From Scatophagus argus (taxonomy: Eukaryota; Chordata; Actinopteri; Scatophagidae), in contig NC_058495.1 in NCBI RefSeq assembly GCF_020382885.2, positions 18,954,127 through 19,018,126 of the forward strand: DNA of 64,000 nucleotides, written 5' to 3'. The stretch's first letter is position 1; the number at the start of each line of letters is the position of its first letter. The notes below the pieces were generated by a model. That model searched no databases. It worked only from the letters and a program-made list of their open reading frames with translations, and was not told the DNA's origin. Below are positions 23,173 to 36,275 of this stretch, piece by piece. The position numbers were made by a program, and so were the translations under genes.

Positions 23173-26100
23173 CTACTTGAAGTTGGCGTAGTCGGAAAAG
23201 GCATCAATATACTCCTGGACCACTTTGTAGCAGAACTCGTACTGCTCCTAAGAAGCGGGATGAGATGAGAGAAACAGCCACATCAGTTAGAACGACTAGT
23301 AAGATAATTTTCTGAAACCTATGACAAACCTATGGTTTTGCATCCAACACAGAGGAATATAAACTAAAGTGAAAAAACGGCATTTGTAAGATGTATAGAA
23401 TTGGACTGATAACCCAAAAAGTTCCTAGGCAAACTCAAACCTCTAAAAAAAAACAAAAAACAAAAAAACAAAAAACTGTATAACAAATATGGAGCTGGGG
23501 CCTGCAGCTTAGCTTAGTTTGGCTTTGTTTAGTTTAACTTAGCTTAACTTAGTTACTCAGCACGTCTAAAGCTCATTAAGTAGTTTCTTTTGGGTGCATG
23601 ACATGTTGAATTATTACTGTCCCAGGACCAGTAACCTCCACTGGCTGTCCGTTGGACAACTGGTCTAAGCCAACAAAAAGTCCAGCACATATCCATGTAC
23701 ATGTGAGGAAAAAAAGTTCTTCAACATGTTCTTGTCAAAGACTTGCTAGTTTATCATCAGGTCCTATTACAAAGAAGTAATCCAAAGTAATTTATCATGC
23801 CTCACCAGTGTCTGCACCATGTGGGGTCTCTGCAGTCTCAGGCTCTTGACTGTCTGGAAGACATCCAGGATACCCTCTGCTTTCACCCTCTCCAGGACTG
23901 TACTCAATGCACAGAAAGTCCCCGTCCGGCCGGCACCAGCACTGTAGACGCACGCACGGAAAAAATTAAAACTCAATCAATACACTGCAGTAAGCATGTG
24001 CGGGACTCACATCTGCACAAGAGGAATTTGTTGTGAGGGCAAATGTCAATAGGAACATAGCAACAGTTCTGGGAGCAGCTAAGATGTCACAAAGAAGAAG
24101 AGAACGACTGTTTTATCCTGTGATTTAACAGCTACATCAATTTTCCAGACTCAGACTAGCACACTTGACTGCCAGAAGCAGCTCTATGTGCAAAAAAAAG
24201 CTATTTATTTTAATGTCAAGTATTTTATTTCCCATTCCCATTCTTATGCTGGTTCTTGCAGGTTAAGCAAGCAACATATTGAGCAAGGGTGGTGTGTTTT
24301 GTGTGTGTGTCTTACCTGCAGTGCACCGTGATGGGGTGGTTGCCAGACTGCTGCTGTTGTTTCTGTACCGCAGCGATTATGTTGATCATGCCCTTACCGT
24401 CAGTGGGGATGCCCACCTCTGGCCAGCCGTGGAAATGGAACTGACGCACGGCTCGAGCCTTGTTCTCCTGGAAAGGTGAGAGGAAGGGCAAAAGGAAGAG
24501 ATTAAGATGTGTTTTATACGTAGTGTTAATCTGGGCTTCATAAAGTATAAAATTAACTGACAGTATTTTGTCATGTGTTTTCAGTGTGATTGTATTTGGA
24601 GCTGCTTGTTTCACCGAGTCCTTCCTTACCCTGTTGTTGGTGACGAGGAGGTCACGTACTGTGTAGCTCTCACTCTCCTCCTCCCTTTTAATCTCAATGG
24701 AGATATCCCCATAGACCACTGTTCCATCACTGGGCCAGTACTGAGCACACTTTTCCTGCAGGACCCATAAAGGACACGGTCAAATCACCACACATAATGA
24801 CACACTAAGTATCTGAAAATGTCAAGGATATCTAAAAATGTCAATGTCATCTAAATCTCTAGATGGTGATATTTCATTGCTCCAGATGTCTACACAGTAA
24901 TGACTATTAAAGAGAGACACATATTCCAGTAACATGAATAATTAATCACATGAGCAAAAAAGGAAACCGATACCAAGTCCACCATGTTTGCTGGACGTGA
25001 CTTCCAATTCTGGCCATTAAGAAGATTTCCTGGCATGACCGTTCAGCTTCAACAATTTTTAACAACTACTGTTACTCTTTGTTGTGCCATCTGGACAACC
25101 TGACCACTAATGAATTTATATCACATTTTGTTTAAGTTCTAACATATACAGTACTGTGCAAATCTTTTAGGCAGCTGTGAAAAAATGCTATTGATATTGA
25201 AATATTGATATGATGGAGATTTTTCTTTTGTTCGCTCACTTTGCATTTTGTAAACTGATAAAAAAAATAAACAAACTATTAATATTTTTGACAACATTCT
25301 TAGTTTACAGGCATTTTTTTCATACCTGCCTAAAATGTTTGTACAGTACTGTACGTTAGAAAACCACTAAAGATCAAGTCATTTTGCTTAGATTATTATG
25401 CTATAAAAGACTGGCGGTGTCAGGTTAGCATGGAGTAAATGATCTAATATCAATAATCTATTTTAGCCGGTTATTGATTTGATATTTAATACTAGTGTTT
25501 GTATCTGCACACACATCCACACACCTGCCCTCTCTCTTCTAGCTCGGTGAGCATGACTATGGAGCAGCTCCTCCACTCCCAGATCATCCTCCAGAAGTCC
25601 TCTATGGTGTGCTGCAGGGGACCCTGGCTCGCTATGTACGAGTCCTTCTGACGGTAGCCCTGTGACCGGACAGAGGTAATGACAGGTGGTGATGTCCAGG
25701 GGCAACACAAGAATCAATGGGGGATACAGAAATAAACAGTAAGGGGAATAAAGGAAGACTTAAAACAGTCGGACTGACCGCTTGCATTAATTAAATTAAA
25801 TGAAATCCACACTGATTCAGGGGTTTCACACTCACATCGATGAAAGAGGCATTGACGTAGTCGGTGTTCTCCTCTCCTCGTTTGACTGGAATGATCACTC
25901 TGTTGAACTCATCTGTTAGAAACGAGGAGACATTAACCTTGACTGAAGACAAAGCTTTAAGAAATGACCTGTGCCAAAGGTCAAACATCTAACTGTATCA
26001 CTCACATGGAATGATCTGAAGGACTCTGTTCTTCTTCATGTTGGCAGGCAAGTTGCCCGTTCTCATTTTGTCATTCTGAATCTTGATGGATGTCAATTTC

Positions 26101-28571
26101 TAGAAATCAGGAGATCGAAACTGTTTAGATGCAGACATATGAGAACTTATGGGTCAGATATGACACACAACACACAAAAAGACCTTGAATTCAGCCTCCA
26201 AACCACTGCAGCCAGCTCCAGGTGAGGGGGCGTAAAGTTTGGCCAGGTGGGACTCCAGTGAGGTCACCTCCAACTCTGTGTCTCCATACAGGTAGTGCTC
26301 TAACAATGCCTGGAAGATGAATACGTACTGCATCTGTGGGACAAAGGGAGGAAGTTAAAAAAAAATGAATACACTGAATACACAGCATCATGGAAGAGAT
26401 GGAATTCATGTGAAGTGTGTCAGCACTGGACTCACATCAGTCTGGACCATCTGACAACGCTGGGCTCTGATCCTGGTGACAAAGCCAAACACGTCCACCC
26501 TCCTCTCTGCTATCATCATGTCCAACATGGCATCGATCACGATGAAGGTACCTGTCCTCCCCACCCCCGCACTAGCAGGCAACAATATAACATGTTGTAA
26601 GTTATGTGTGGCATGAAGACAAAAGATGCAACCAAACAGGCGAAAGTAACAGTGAAAGCTTTGATCCACTCACCTACAATGGACCACAATGGGCCCAGCA
26701 TAAAAGGGGTTGTAATTCTTGACTTTCTTGAGGAACTTCAGCATCCCAATAGGGGTGAAGGGCACCCCGAAGTCCGGCCAGCTGGTGAAGTGGAACTGGG
26801 TGACGAGCCTCTGAGGCTTCTTCCCGGACATGTCTCCCACCTGAGACACAAGGTGCAACAGACTGAGTGGTACCAAGGTTTTCATTTAGGTTGCTACACA
26901 GAACGAAACATTACATCACGGTACTCACACTAATCATAAATTACCTGTTGGATGCAAAACTTGCGGATGGTGTAGTCCACCAAAACCATTGTGTCTTCTA
27001 CAGACACACGTATGTTCCCATATGTCCAACAGCCCTGGTCCGGCCAGTACTGGGCACACTTGCACTGAAAAACAGAGTGATTTTTTGAGCACATGCACAA
27101 AGCTGTGTAGAGAACAGGATAACAGCCTCAATTTCATTAATGGGGAAAAAGGTGTGAATACAAATTAAGTTATTGATAATTTGGGTAACCTAATAACTAA
27201 ACTACATGGACAAAAGACAACTGACCATTACATCAGTGGGGACTTCAGTGTCATTGCATTCTAAATAAACAGACAGCTTTGCAGCTATAACAGCATCCAC
27301 TCTTCTGGAAAGAAGGCTTTCCACGACATTTTGTAGTGTTTCTGTAGGAATTTTTGTCCATTCATGCAGCAGAGCATTTGTGAGGTCAGACACTGATGTT
27401 GGACACTGACTTTGCTTTGTGCACTGGGACACAGTCATGCTGAACAGAAAAGAGCCTTCCCCAAACTATTGAAAGCATAGCATTGTCATAGCATTGTATG
27501 CTGAAACATTAAGATTTCAATTCACTGGGAGCCCATCCCTGAAAAACAGCCCCATAAAGAGGTGTGTCTGGATACTTTTGTCTATACACTGTATGTTGCA
27601 TCTTTTAGTGTAGTGGAAAAGTGACTTTCTTATGTTGTACTTTACAACAGGGACATCCAGCCTCAAACTGTGGACGTCTATTCCATACAACATAGATGTG
27701 TCCTTTGAAGCCACTGTATGATCTTATAAGACACAGTGTAAATACATTCATCATCATCATCCCTCCTGCTCAAACTCTTCTACCTCTTTTCTCTCCTTCA
27801 GATTGGTCACCATGACAATAGTGACTGTGTTCCGCTCCCAGATCATCCGCCAGAAGTCATTTACAGTTTCCTCCTTTGGCCCTGAGAGATACAGATACAA
27901 AAACACAGAGGACCAGTAATAAGCCAAAATCAAATAGTTTGTTTGATATATCAGCCACAGTGCAGTTTTTCCTACTGCCGAGGCAGGCACAAACCCTACC
28001 TTGAGCTGCAATAAACTTATTCTTGTCTTGGAAACCCTGCAAAATGAAGCAGCCAGAAAAAGAAAAAGTCAGAGTCAAATGTATTTAGAGCAGAACTGTT
28101 CACTTCGTGGGACAAAATGCTACACTGATACAAACATTTATAAAGGAAGCGTTGATGAAGTCAGAGTCGGGGACTCCCTCCAGAGGTGACAGATGAACCC
28201 TGGAGTGATCGTCTGAGGGAGAAAGCACGAGACACAGAAAGAGAAAGCAAAAGAAGAACAGTCAGAGAGGGAATTGTAATAACAATGTGGCAAATTAATA
28301 TTTTTCCATCTTGACCATTAGAGCACAACTCAGTAAATCACTTGATGAACTGTCTTTGTTTACTGTTTGTACTGATAAATCTTTCGAAATGCTTGACAGA
28401 CAGCAGACAGGAACTCGGTTACACTGAGCGCTGCTTTGTTAATGTCAATCAGTGTCACAGGGGTCTGTTGTCACTCACATGGCAGGATGTTGACATATCT
28501 GTTCTTTTCTTTATTTTCTTCCTTGGATGCAGCATCACATGATGCCTGGATGGGACAGACAGGCAGTGCCT

Positions 28572-28622
<51 letters not shown>

Positions 28623-31600
28623 AAAACAACAAAAGATTTCAATCACAGGGAGGAAGAGCAGGCAGATGCATTCACGTCCTCAGTGTGACCCTGCACATTA
28701 TATCCTGGTAGCTTCCTCTTTCCTGTGCGTTTAATACAAAAAAAAAATCCCAAATGCATTTTGATTTGAATGTGATGCAGCAGTAATGATGTTAGATCAC
28801 ATATGACACGTCTAATAATATCTCAGCAACTCCTTGTTTTAACGGGAAAGCGAACAACTGTTCAAGTACAGGCTATTTCTCTCCTCATTTAGCAACATGC
28901 TGCTGAGTTTATGCAAGCATGTTAAAAACCAGGATGAGTAAAAACTTTTTTTGTCTGATCTACTCCCAACTTAAATGATCACAAGCACCTTTTATCTGCA
29001 CCGACTGTCATGTTCTAAATATGAATGATTCAACCTTACCCCTGTCCATTGCTTTGCTATCCCTTTTCATCATTATTTTAACTGCTTAGACATTGCTTAT
29101 TACTTTTCTCACTGTTTCACTGCCATTGCTTTTGGCTAAATATTTTAATTTTCTTTCAGCAAACTATTTTAGCCACTTATTAATTATTCTGACTCCTCTG
29201 CTTATTTGCTAACCAGTTTTCATGAGCTCTCAATCACAACAGCAGCATGTGGCTGGAAGGTCAGCAGCAGGAACACACTGTGCAGTCATCTTACTGTAGC
29301 TGTTAGACTACTGATTATTATAACCAAAGATCAGCATCACTCGTATTTGTAATCCTTCTTGGGTGGTTATCTTTGTCCACAACACAAATATGTGGATATA
29401 TTTCTTTCCATGTGCCCTGTGGCAACTGAAATACATCCTGGGCTTCAAGTACCTTTGGTTGAGACTCATGTATTTAGGCAGTGACAAGGATATCAGATAA
29501 AGGCAAAATAGTATCACGGGGTGTGGTGTTTGATTATGCCATACATTAAACTCCTCCCTGAAGAGCTTGTTGTCATCAGCCATGCGGCGGTTCATTTCTT
29601 CCTCGAGCTTGTCGACGGGAAGCGGCGGGTACTTCCTGTTTGTGCTGGGTGAACGGGCCAATAGCGGGACAGTCTGGAATTCTGCGCCGGCCGGCAGGAA
29701 GGGAGAAGGAGGCAGAAGAGGGGGGGAAGGAATGGGAGGGGTGAGACAGGTGGAGATAAAGACAGAAGAAAAAGGGGGTCGGAGAATGAGAGTTTAACAT
29801 TCTTGCATCAAGTAACAGTGGCATGAAGTCATCTGTCTTTTCTAAAGATGCCCACCAGAGGGCGATGTGAATCAACACTGTGACATTTGAAGGAGATAAC
29901 TGCAGCCCTGTTGGTTAGGTAATCAGTGAACAAAAGCCTTCTGCCAATCGTCAACCAGTGAAACGTTATCAGCGAGGGAAGCAAGATCAATCATGTCTTA
30001 TCAGAAAAAGCTAAGAGAAACAAGTTTGATCAAGCTGGTTGTACAAATTTGCTGATACAACCCAAAGCAAATAAATGAGTTTGAAGTAAGTATGCAGTCA
30101 CATCTGCTGACAGATACAAAGCACAAACACATACACACACTAAAGCATTTGTGTGGGTGTTTTACCTGCGTCATCTGATCTACCATTGGTCAGCCTGAAG
30201 GAGTTTGAATGGCTTCCCGCCTGCTTGTACTTTTTGAACCTGTCAGTCAAAACAGATCAAGTGTACATTAATATTAACACACAGACACACACCGCGAATG
30301 TCAATCAGTCACTGGCATTGCAGCACAAGCACTTTAGGCCTTCAACACACATCTCTGGCTAGTGTGCAGTAACCTCAGCCACACTTCACCAACCTGAGCA
30401 TGTAGAGGATGATGATGATAAAAATGATGACAAGCAGAGAAGACAAGGCCACCATGACTGCGATGATTGGCATGTCATCAGACTGGTTGTTGTCTGTGTC
30501 ATAGAAAAGGAAGAAGATTATCAGTTTGTGTCATACATTTCATGATTAAAAAAAAAAACCATCAAAGAGTGCCTCAGCACTTAGAGTGTTTTGATTTGAA
30601 ACTAACACCAAATTCCAAACCTGTTACACAAAAGTTTGAGGTGTTGCATCTTAAATCAAATGTGGATGTTTTATCAGCTTGTTGTTTTATCAAGAAATTA
30701 AACATTCTAAACAAAACGTGGAAGAATGATTTTACCAGCATTTTTCATATTTAATACTGTTTAATCTGTGCAAAAACCAAATGCCACTGTTCAAAGCAAA
30801 GAAAAAGTCTGGCATTCATTCATCGCTGAAACCACAGTGCAAGTGTGAAAAAGAAATGCAGAGAACAAGATACGCAACTTGTTGCTTTATACGTGCTGTT
30901 AGGTAGATTTCATTACCTTCAGACAGGCCAGCTGTTTCACATTATTACATTCACTTATTCTCTCAATCGACTAATCAATCAATCAATACTATTTCATGAA
31001 TTCTGCCATACATACGTCTAGTATGTCTCAAAAATGCAGTCTTCATTTCATTTCTTAGCTTGTTAACGTGTTAGAATATGGTAAAAAAAAAAAAAAAATT
31101 AACCAGGGTTGTAATGTGATCTCTGCCTCTTTCAACACCAGCCTGCACCTTTCCTTTTCATAATGTTAATATTTCATTGGCCTTCCAAAGGAAAAAAAAA
31201 AACACAAACCGGAACAGACATGAGAAGAGAGTGCAACAGGCTGTTAAATCACAGTTTAACTAAGAGGGTCGACTCCTGGTTTCTACAACTGGTTATATAC
31301 CCAAGATGACAGCAGGCACACGGTGACAGCATAAAATACTGAAATGTTCAGGAATTTTTCAGTGAATTTCATACTACATGTCATAAACCAGAAGACATGT
31401 GAGGCTGTTGCGATGCTACTGACTGCTGACAAAGCTATGTGGTCACATTGCTTAACATTATAAATTAGACATTACATGGACAAAGTTATCTATTATTTAC
31501 GATGCCTCCTGTAGGTTACAATAGCTGACCAATCTGTCTGCTTCCACCATGCGCATGAGTTAGTGGTGGAAGGCAATCTATTGCCTTCCTGATGACCTTT

Positions 31601-34441
31601 TCACTGCCACAGTCAACACAAAAGACATGAGATGTGCGTGAACAACAACAGGAGGTTTGGCGCACAAAGACCGGCTGCCGTTTGTGCGGCGATGACTGGT
31701 CAGTAAGACACGCTGGGTCACAACAAAAGAACAGATCTTTCTAGAAAAGCGCACTGTGGTGGTGACAATGCAATGACAAAATCAGCTGTTCCACGGGCCG
31801 ACTCAAAAATTCAAGAAAGCTCTTAACGTTACGGATGAAAACATGCGGCAAAGAATGCATCATTTGACTTCATGCTCCATAAGCACTTTCTGGGAGAAGT
31901 AGTTTGGAACGCCGCCCAGTTATACTTCATTTTCAAGCACAATTCTCAGGGCTTGTCAGCGTTCTCCCTCGAACAATGTGTACATTGAACAGAGCTGGAG
32001 CACAACAGGCTGCGGGTATCATGTGGAACTGACACAGCCTTGACAGATCTGATGCCATCTCCAACGGCTCACAGCTCTCCACACAAGGCTCACAGACAGC
32101 CTGCGGGGGACAACAGAGCAATTACATAACACCTATCCATCCAAAGTAATTATGTTATATAATAGACATACCATGCAACAGCGCAGGCACATCTGTTGCA
32201 TTTATGTTAAACAGGCGTGGTATAGTGCTTATCTGAACTTCTACATCTCAAGTCCTCAAATATATCCTCTAAGTGTTTCCTTACCAAACCAGTTCCAAAT
32301 CTTGTTTTATCTTCTGCAGGATGATTTGCAACATACCTGCTGCTAATATGATCTACAATAAAAAACATTTTTCCAAATCTATCAGTGACATTTAATAGTG
32401 ATTTGTGCATTTCTCTACAATCATGCAGCATGAATAATTAATCTAAAAGAAAAGGGTGGGGAGGAGTCATGTTTCACTTACAAGGCTGTAACTATGATGA
32501 CCAGTATGCAGACACTAAGTTGCTGTTAAAATTAAAAAAGGGCTGAAATTTCACGTTTAAAATGTTGAAATTATTTTTTATGCCAAACATAAAAATATCT
32601 TTGGCAGCATTTCAGAACCCTCCCCCCCCCCCCCCCCCCCTCCAAAAAAAACAAAAACAAAGATGCGTACAAAATCCTCCCTCAACACTGTTGGTTTTTA
32701 CATTAAAATAACCGCTTTTGGCAGCCTCCGAGTCCTCTAGTTTGGTGGTACTGTCACTTTTGTGGATGACTGGTCAAATGCGGGTGTGTCACGTAAAGAT
32801 ATTTCCAGCACTGCCACAATGGAGACTAAAAGCAGAAAAGTGTTCATCTATCTAAAATATTAAAAGGTCGAGTGTTGACCGGAAAGCTCACTTGCCCGCT
32901 CTTTTCTAGCTCTTGCTATTGCTTTGGCAGCCTGCATGAATAACGCACAGATAAATGGACCAACAACATAAAAATACACTCTTACACTCTCGTATGGCTC
33001 TACCGCATGTCAAATTAATCCGATATCTTAAGATTTGTTTTATTGCTTTATCCAGCTCCCCTTAAGCTTTTGTTTCACACCTCATGCTCATGTGTAGTAT
33101 TACAGTGTCTCTTGGATAATATATGATAAAATATGGGCCCAAAATTGCCCCCAAACCGCTGAGAATTCATTAGGACTACGGACCAATTTTAAAAGGAACA
33201 CATAAACACACACTAAAGACCTGCCCTGTCATCTTTATAGTATAGAAAAACCTGTCTGATGTAGTTGTATCTAACTGACCTGCCAGGGACAAAAAGCTTG
33301 GATGAGATCAGTATGAACCTGAAGCAAAGTACAGAACAAACCTATTTTTTTCTGTTAAGCATTCACTGAAGTTTTGCAGCAGATCGAACCAACAAGACCG
33401 ATCAAGAAAAATCCAATCGTGACACAATCTGTAAATAACAAGCAGGGTCTGTGCAGTGACTTTGTGATTTTCCACACTTCACTGAACGGCAGAAAATCTG
33501 CGGAGAATGTGAGAATGGTAACATCTTATATTGCACAGACAGAGAAAGTGATAGCAGGACCCACACTGTGGTAGGTGGAGGTGTTTTTCCATTCAAGATA
33601 AAATGAGTCATTTCAGTCACAACTCAGCGTGTCTTGTTGTTTCAAAAGGTGGAGTGCCTGACATCTCTGTGCCTTCTATGATTCATCCCTGTGTGAATGC
33701 AGACAGGTGCTGCAGAACTATAATGTGTTTGGACAGTTCTTTGCGCTTCAACTCTGGGGTTGGTGTTTCAGGGTGGATAGAGATGACATATTCTCACATT
33801 AAATGAAGAGACACTCACCATGTGGGCTGGTGTCTGAGGTGAAGTCAATCCCAGGTTCTGTGGTGGTCTCTGTCTCCACAGTGACTGTATCTTCATCAAT
33901 GTAAGTCTCTGGAGTCGGGGTGCCTGGAGCAAAAGCTGTGGTCCTGCTGTCTCCTCCTGCCGGGGTGGGAGCAGGAGGAAGCTCGGTGCTCCGTGGTGCC
34001 TGAGGGGCATCGGTTGGAGGTGGCGGTGGGGGGACTGGTAACAACCGCTTGGTGGCATTGGGACCTGCCAGTTGTACATCCTCCTCACCAGCTGGGCTTG
34101 TGGTTGTAGTTGTTGTTGTCATTGTCGTCATCGGGATGACTGTGGGGGCGAGCGTCGTGGGTGGGCCTGTGGGCGCTTGTGTGCGTGCGACTGTAAAATT
34201 GAGGGAGGGTGCGGCGGGGGGGTGTGTAGGCTTGGCAGTGACATTTGGAGGGTCTAGTAAAAAAGAAGACATTTTTCACTATTGTTTAATTTTTTCCCCC
34301 CCAACTGTGAACCTTTTAATTTGGTAAGGTGAATAATAAAAGAAATGTGATATGAGTGGACGTACTTGTGATGGGGGCATGATCCTGGGCTGAGGCCCCG
34401 AGGGCTAAACCGAGCAGCAGGAGCAGGACACACACACCCAT
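23173..34441 (-). CDS. ptpra: Receptor-type protein tyrosine phosphatase alpha
   Basis: Twenty coding exons on the minus strand: 34441-34366, 34253-33819, 30493-30394, 30239-30166, 29681-29545, 28569-28479, 28212-28136, 28036-28000, 27881-27784, 27064-26945, 26840-26674, 26571-26436, 26333-26184, 26099-26006, 25912-25836, 25659-25525, 24755-24630, 24467-24316, 23941-23806 and 23247-23173. Together they give 830 residues, all in frame. Order: signal peptide (1-18), short Thr/Pro-rich ectodomain (to about 178), membrane helix (about 180-203), then two phosphatase domains. D1 has [10 protein letters not shown], the WPD Asp (438) and [10 protein letters not shown] with catalytic Cys470. D2 has WPE (Glu727 in place of Asp) and [10 protein letters not shown] with Cys760. 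The tail keeps YANF with Tyr826, equivalent to the GRB2-binding Tyr of mammals. The enzyme dephosphorylates the inhibitory C-terminal Tyr of Src-family kinases at the plasma membrane. It is slightly longer than human PTPRA (about 802), the difference lying in the ectodomain. Confidence 0.96.
25147..25353. mobile_element. Short Tc1/mariner-type MITE in ptpra intron 16
   Basis: The left end tacagtactgtgcaaatctt and right end tgtttgtacagtactgta form an imperfect inverted repeat; ttttaggca inside the left end mirrors tgcctaaaa inside the right. At about 207 bases it has no coding capacity. The ends match my memory of a common fish Tc1-like family (acagtactgtgcaaaagttt). Confidence 0.75.
27201..27594. 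mobile_element. Deleted Tc1/mariner-type transposon relic in ptpra intron 9
   Basis: The ends are ctacatggacaaaagacaac at the left and ggatacttttgtctatacac at the right, imperfect inverted copies of the tatggacaaaagtattggga end of a widespread fish element. The interior retains transposase-region pieces (ttgcagctataacagcatcc, ccactcttctggaaagaagg, gcattgtatgctgaaacatt) joined across large deletions. It is inactive. Confidence 0.8.
28574..28618. repeat. AC/TG microsatellite abutting ptpra exon 6 acceptor
   Basis: About 22 uninterrupted AC units on the plus strand. Read on the coding (minus) strand this is a (TG)n tract ending tgtgtttag at the splice acceptor of coding exon 6, so the repeat takes the place of an ordinary polypyrimidine tract. 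An A run at 28617-28625 gives a T run just upstream. Confidence 0.93.
32622..32640. repeat. Poly-C homopolymer, 19 bases
   Basis: An uninterrupted C run in ptpra intron 2, read as poly-G in the transcript. Such a run may be polymorphic or an assembly-length artefact. Confidence 0.9.
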
Positions 34442-34719
34442 TCTGCCCTACATGGAGGATGCACAACAAAAGGAACATGGGGATATCAGACAAAAACAAC
34501 CTCTAATCTCATTGAAATGAATAATAACACTTACACAAGCCAAATTTTTTTCACTAAGATGAAGAGACTCAGGATTTATGGGTTGTATAATGCAGTAAAT
34601 ATTTTTTTTTTATCTTCTATCCTAATCCCACATGCTCATTTTTGGGGGGTAATACTCTAATGCCTAAAATGAAAAAAATGAAAATCCTTGCATAATGTTG
34701 CGTGTAAAATGTCATTAAC

Positions 34720-34766
34720 CTGAAGAAGCGAAGTTGGCATCAATCACTCATTCGCACAGCGTGGTC
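34720..34766 (-). other. ptpra: Probable non-coding 5' UTR exon of ptpra
   Basis: The minus strand shows acceptor tttctag before 34766 and donor TTCAG|GTTAATG after 34720, giving a 47-base exon. The start-codon exon has its own acceptor (catgtag) ending at 34448 with only six 5' UTR bases, so an upstream leader exon is required. The exon is inferred from splice signals only. Confidence 0.5.
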
Positions 34767-36039
34767 CTAGAAAGGAAACAAAGGACATTTGGTAAGAATT
34801 TACTCACATTATAACTGAACTTGCTATTTTTGTCAGGATTTCCCCTAAAATTTTTATATCATGATAAGGCAATTTTTCATCATTATTATTTAGCACATAT
34901 CATATTTTCATTTTATAAAATCACTGTTCCCACTTTGATTCCAAGGAAATTACAGTTACTGTCCAAATATATAAATCAGATGTTACAGAATATTAGAAAT
35001 GAGTATAAAACTCACATAAACTATTATCATTACATTCAATTCAATGCTATCACCCAGCTCTTTGCATGCTTTTACTTTTGCAACAGTGCTTCAACTTAAA
35101 AATGTACGACACCAAAGCAACACTTGACACATTCATCACCCGCAGCATCACCAAAACAGAATTACTGTCACATTTAAATTCCTGCAGCGACGGTGAATCA
35201 GCACTTAGGACTCTCTTCACCCACTGATATGGGGATGAATGGGTGGAGGCCCGAGGATCGACAGGCTTGGGAGAAAGCACGATGGACACCTTGTCTGGCT
35301 GTCAGTCTTTTGTTTAATCCCAGAGGCCAACAAGGCTGTCGTCTCCCTGACTGAGCTGTGATAATCCCTGGACCTAATCCCACGGTACTGACCCCGGAAT
35401 AATCCAGCCCGCCTGCCTCTGCTTACAGATACTTTAGCACCACATCGAGCCAAACTCTGCAGCGCTACCGCACACAAACTGATGGTTTACATCAGGGATT
35501 ACTGCATCAGTGGGCAGAGGATAAATTGGGTGTTAGAAGCTCTAATAGTGCCAGTTGTCAGTCTTTTGGTGCTTTGAACTGAACTCATTCGTTGCAGTAC
35601 TTACAATCTCGTTTTAGCACAGCACTGTTTGGTTCTGAGTGCCACCCCTGAAATGGGGAATGATGAGCTAGTTATGTCGTCAATGAGGATGCTATTAACC
35701 TAAAAATCCAATTGTAGCTATCGCCCTCCTTCTCTGTCACCCATTCGTGCATCCATTTAGTTAGCAAATGTCCGCTTCCGAAAACAATTCATGCCTCCAG
35801 GAAATCAGACAATGGGATAGTTCAAAAACTTAAAGATTTTAGTGTAATCATCGAAACACTTTTGTGACCAGGAGCCCTTTTTGTACACACCAACAGCACT
35901 TCAAGTTTCTTCTTACAGCAGAAGCAAATGGCAGACTGTGTCTCCGTTATGTTCACAGACATGTTTCACAGGACGGTCTTGCACCATAAGCTTTTTCTCT
36001 TTATCTTCCAGCTGACTGATTGATTTTGATTTGTCTGTG

Positions 36040-36275
36040 GGGCTCCAACTAATGATTATTTTCATTATTGATCTCTTTCTTACTTCAGTAAGGAACTGTT
36101 TAGTCAATAAGATGTTCAGAAAGCAAAGTGACGCCTATAAACATCTTGTCTTGAGACATTCAGTTTACAATTGCAGAAGACCAATGAAACCAGCAAATCT
36201 TCACATTTGAAAACAAAACAATTATGTCGATCAATTTACCAATTAATCCAATAACCTATGCGTCTCTAACTGTAG
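36040..36275. repeat. AT-rich dispersed repeat, copy 2
   Basis: It begins ctccaactaatgattatttt and ends near ccaattaatccaataaccta, with an interior of aacatcttgtcttgagacat, cagtttacaattgcagaaga and gcaaatcttcacatttgaaa. This is the best preserved of the copies, and its layout agrees with the teleost repeat family I recall. Confidence 0.65.

Noticed and set aside
23083-23268. Frames reading VCVCVC or THTHTH
   Set aside because: Translated TG/AC microsatellites.
28574-28618. Regular repeat considered as a CRISPR-like array
   Set aside because: It is a plain dinucleotide repeat without spacers, in vertebrate DNA.
31800-32440. Possible additional ptpra exon in intron 2
   Set aside because: The frames here have no ptpra-like sequence, and exon 2 joins exon 3 in phase with the expected protein.
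34049-34327. Plus-strand frames rich in Val/Cys across the ptpra ectodomain
   Set aside because: Shadow of the Thr/Pro-rich ptpra exon 2; there are no domain features or splice context.
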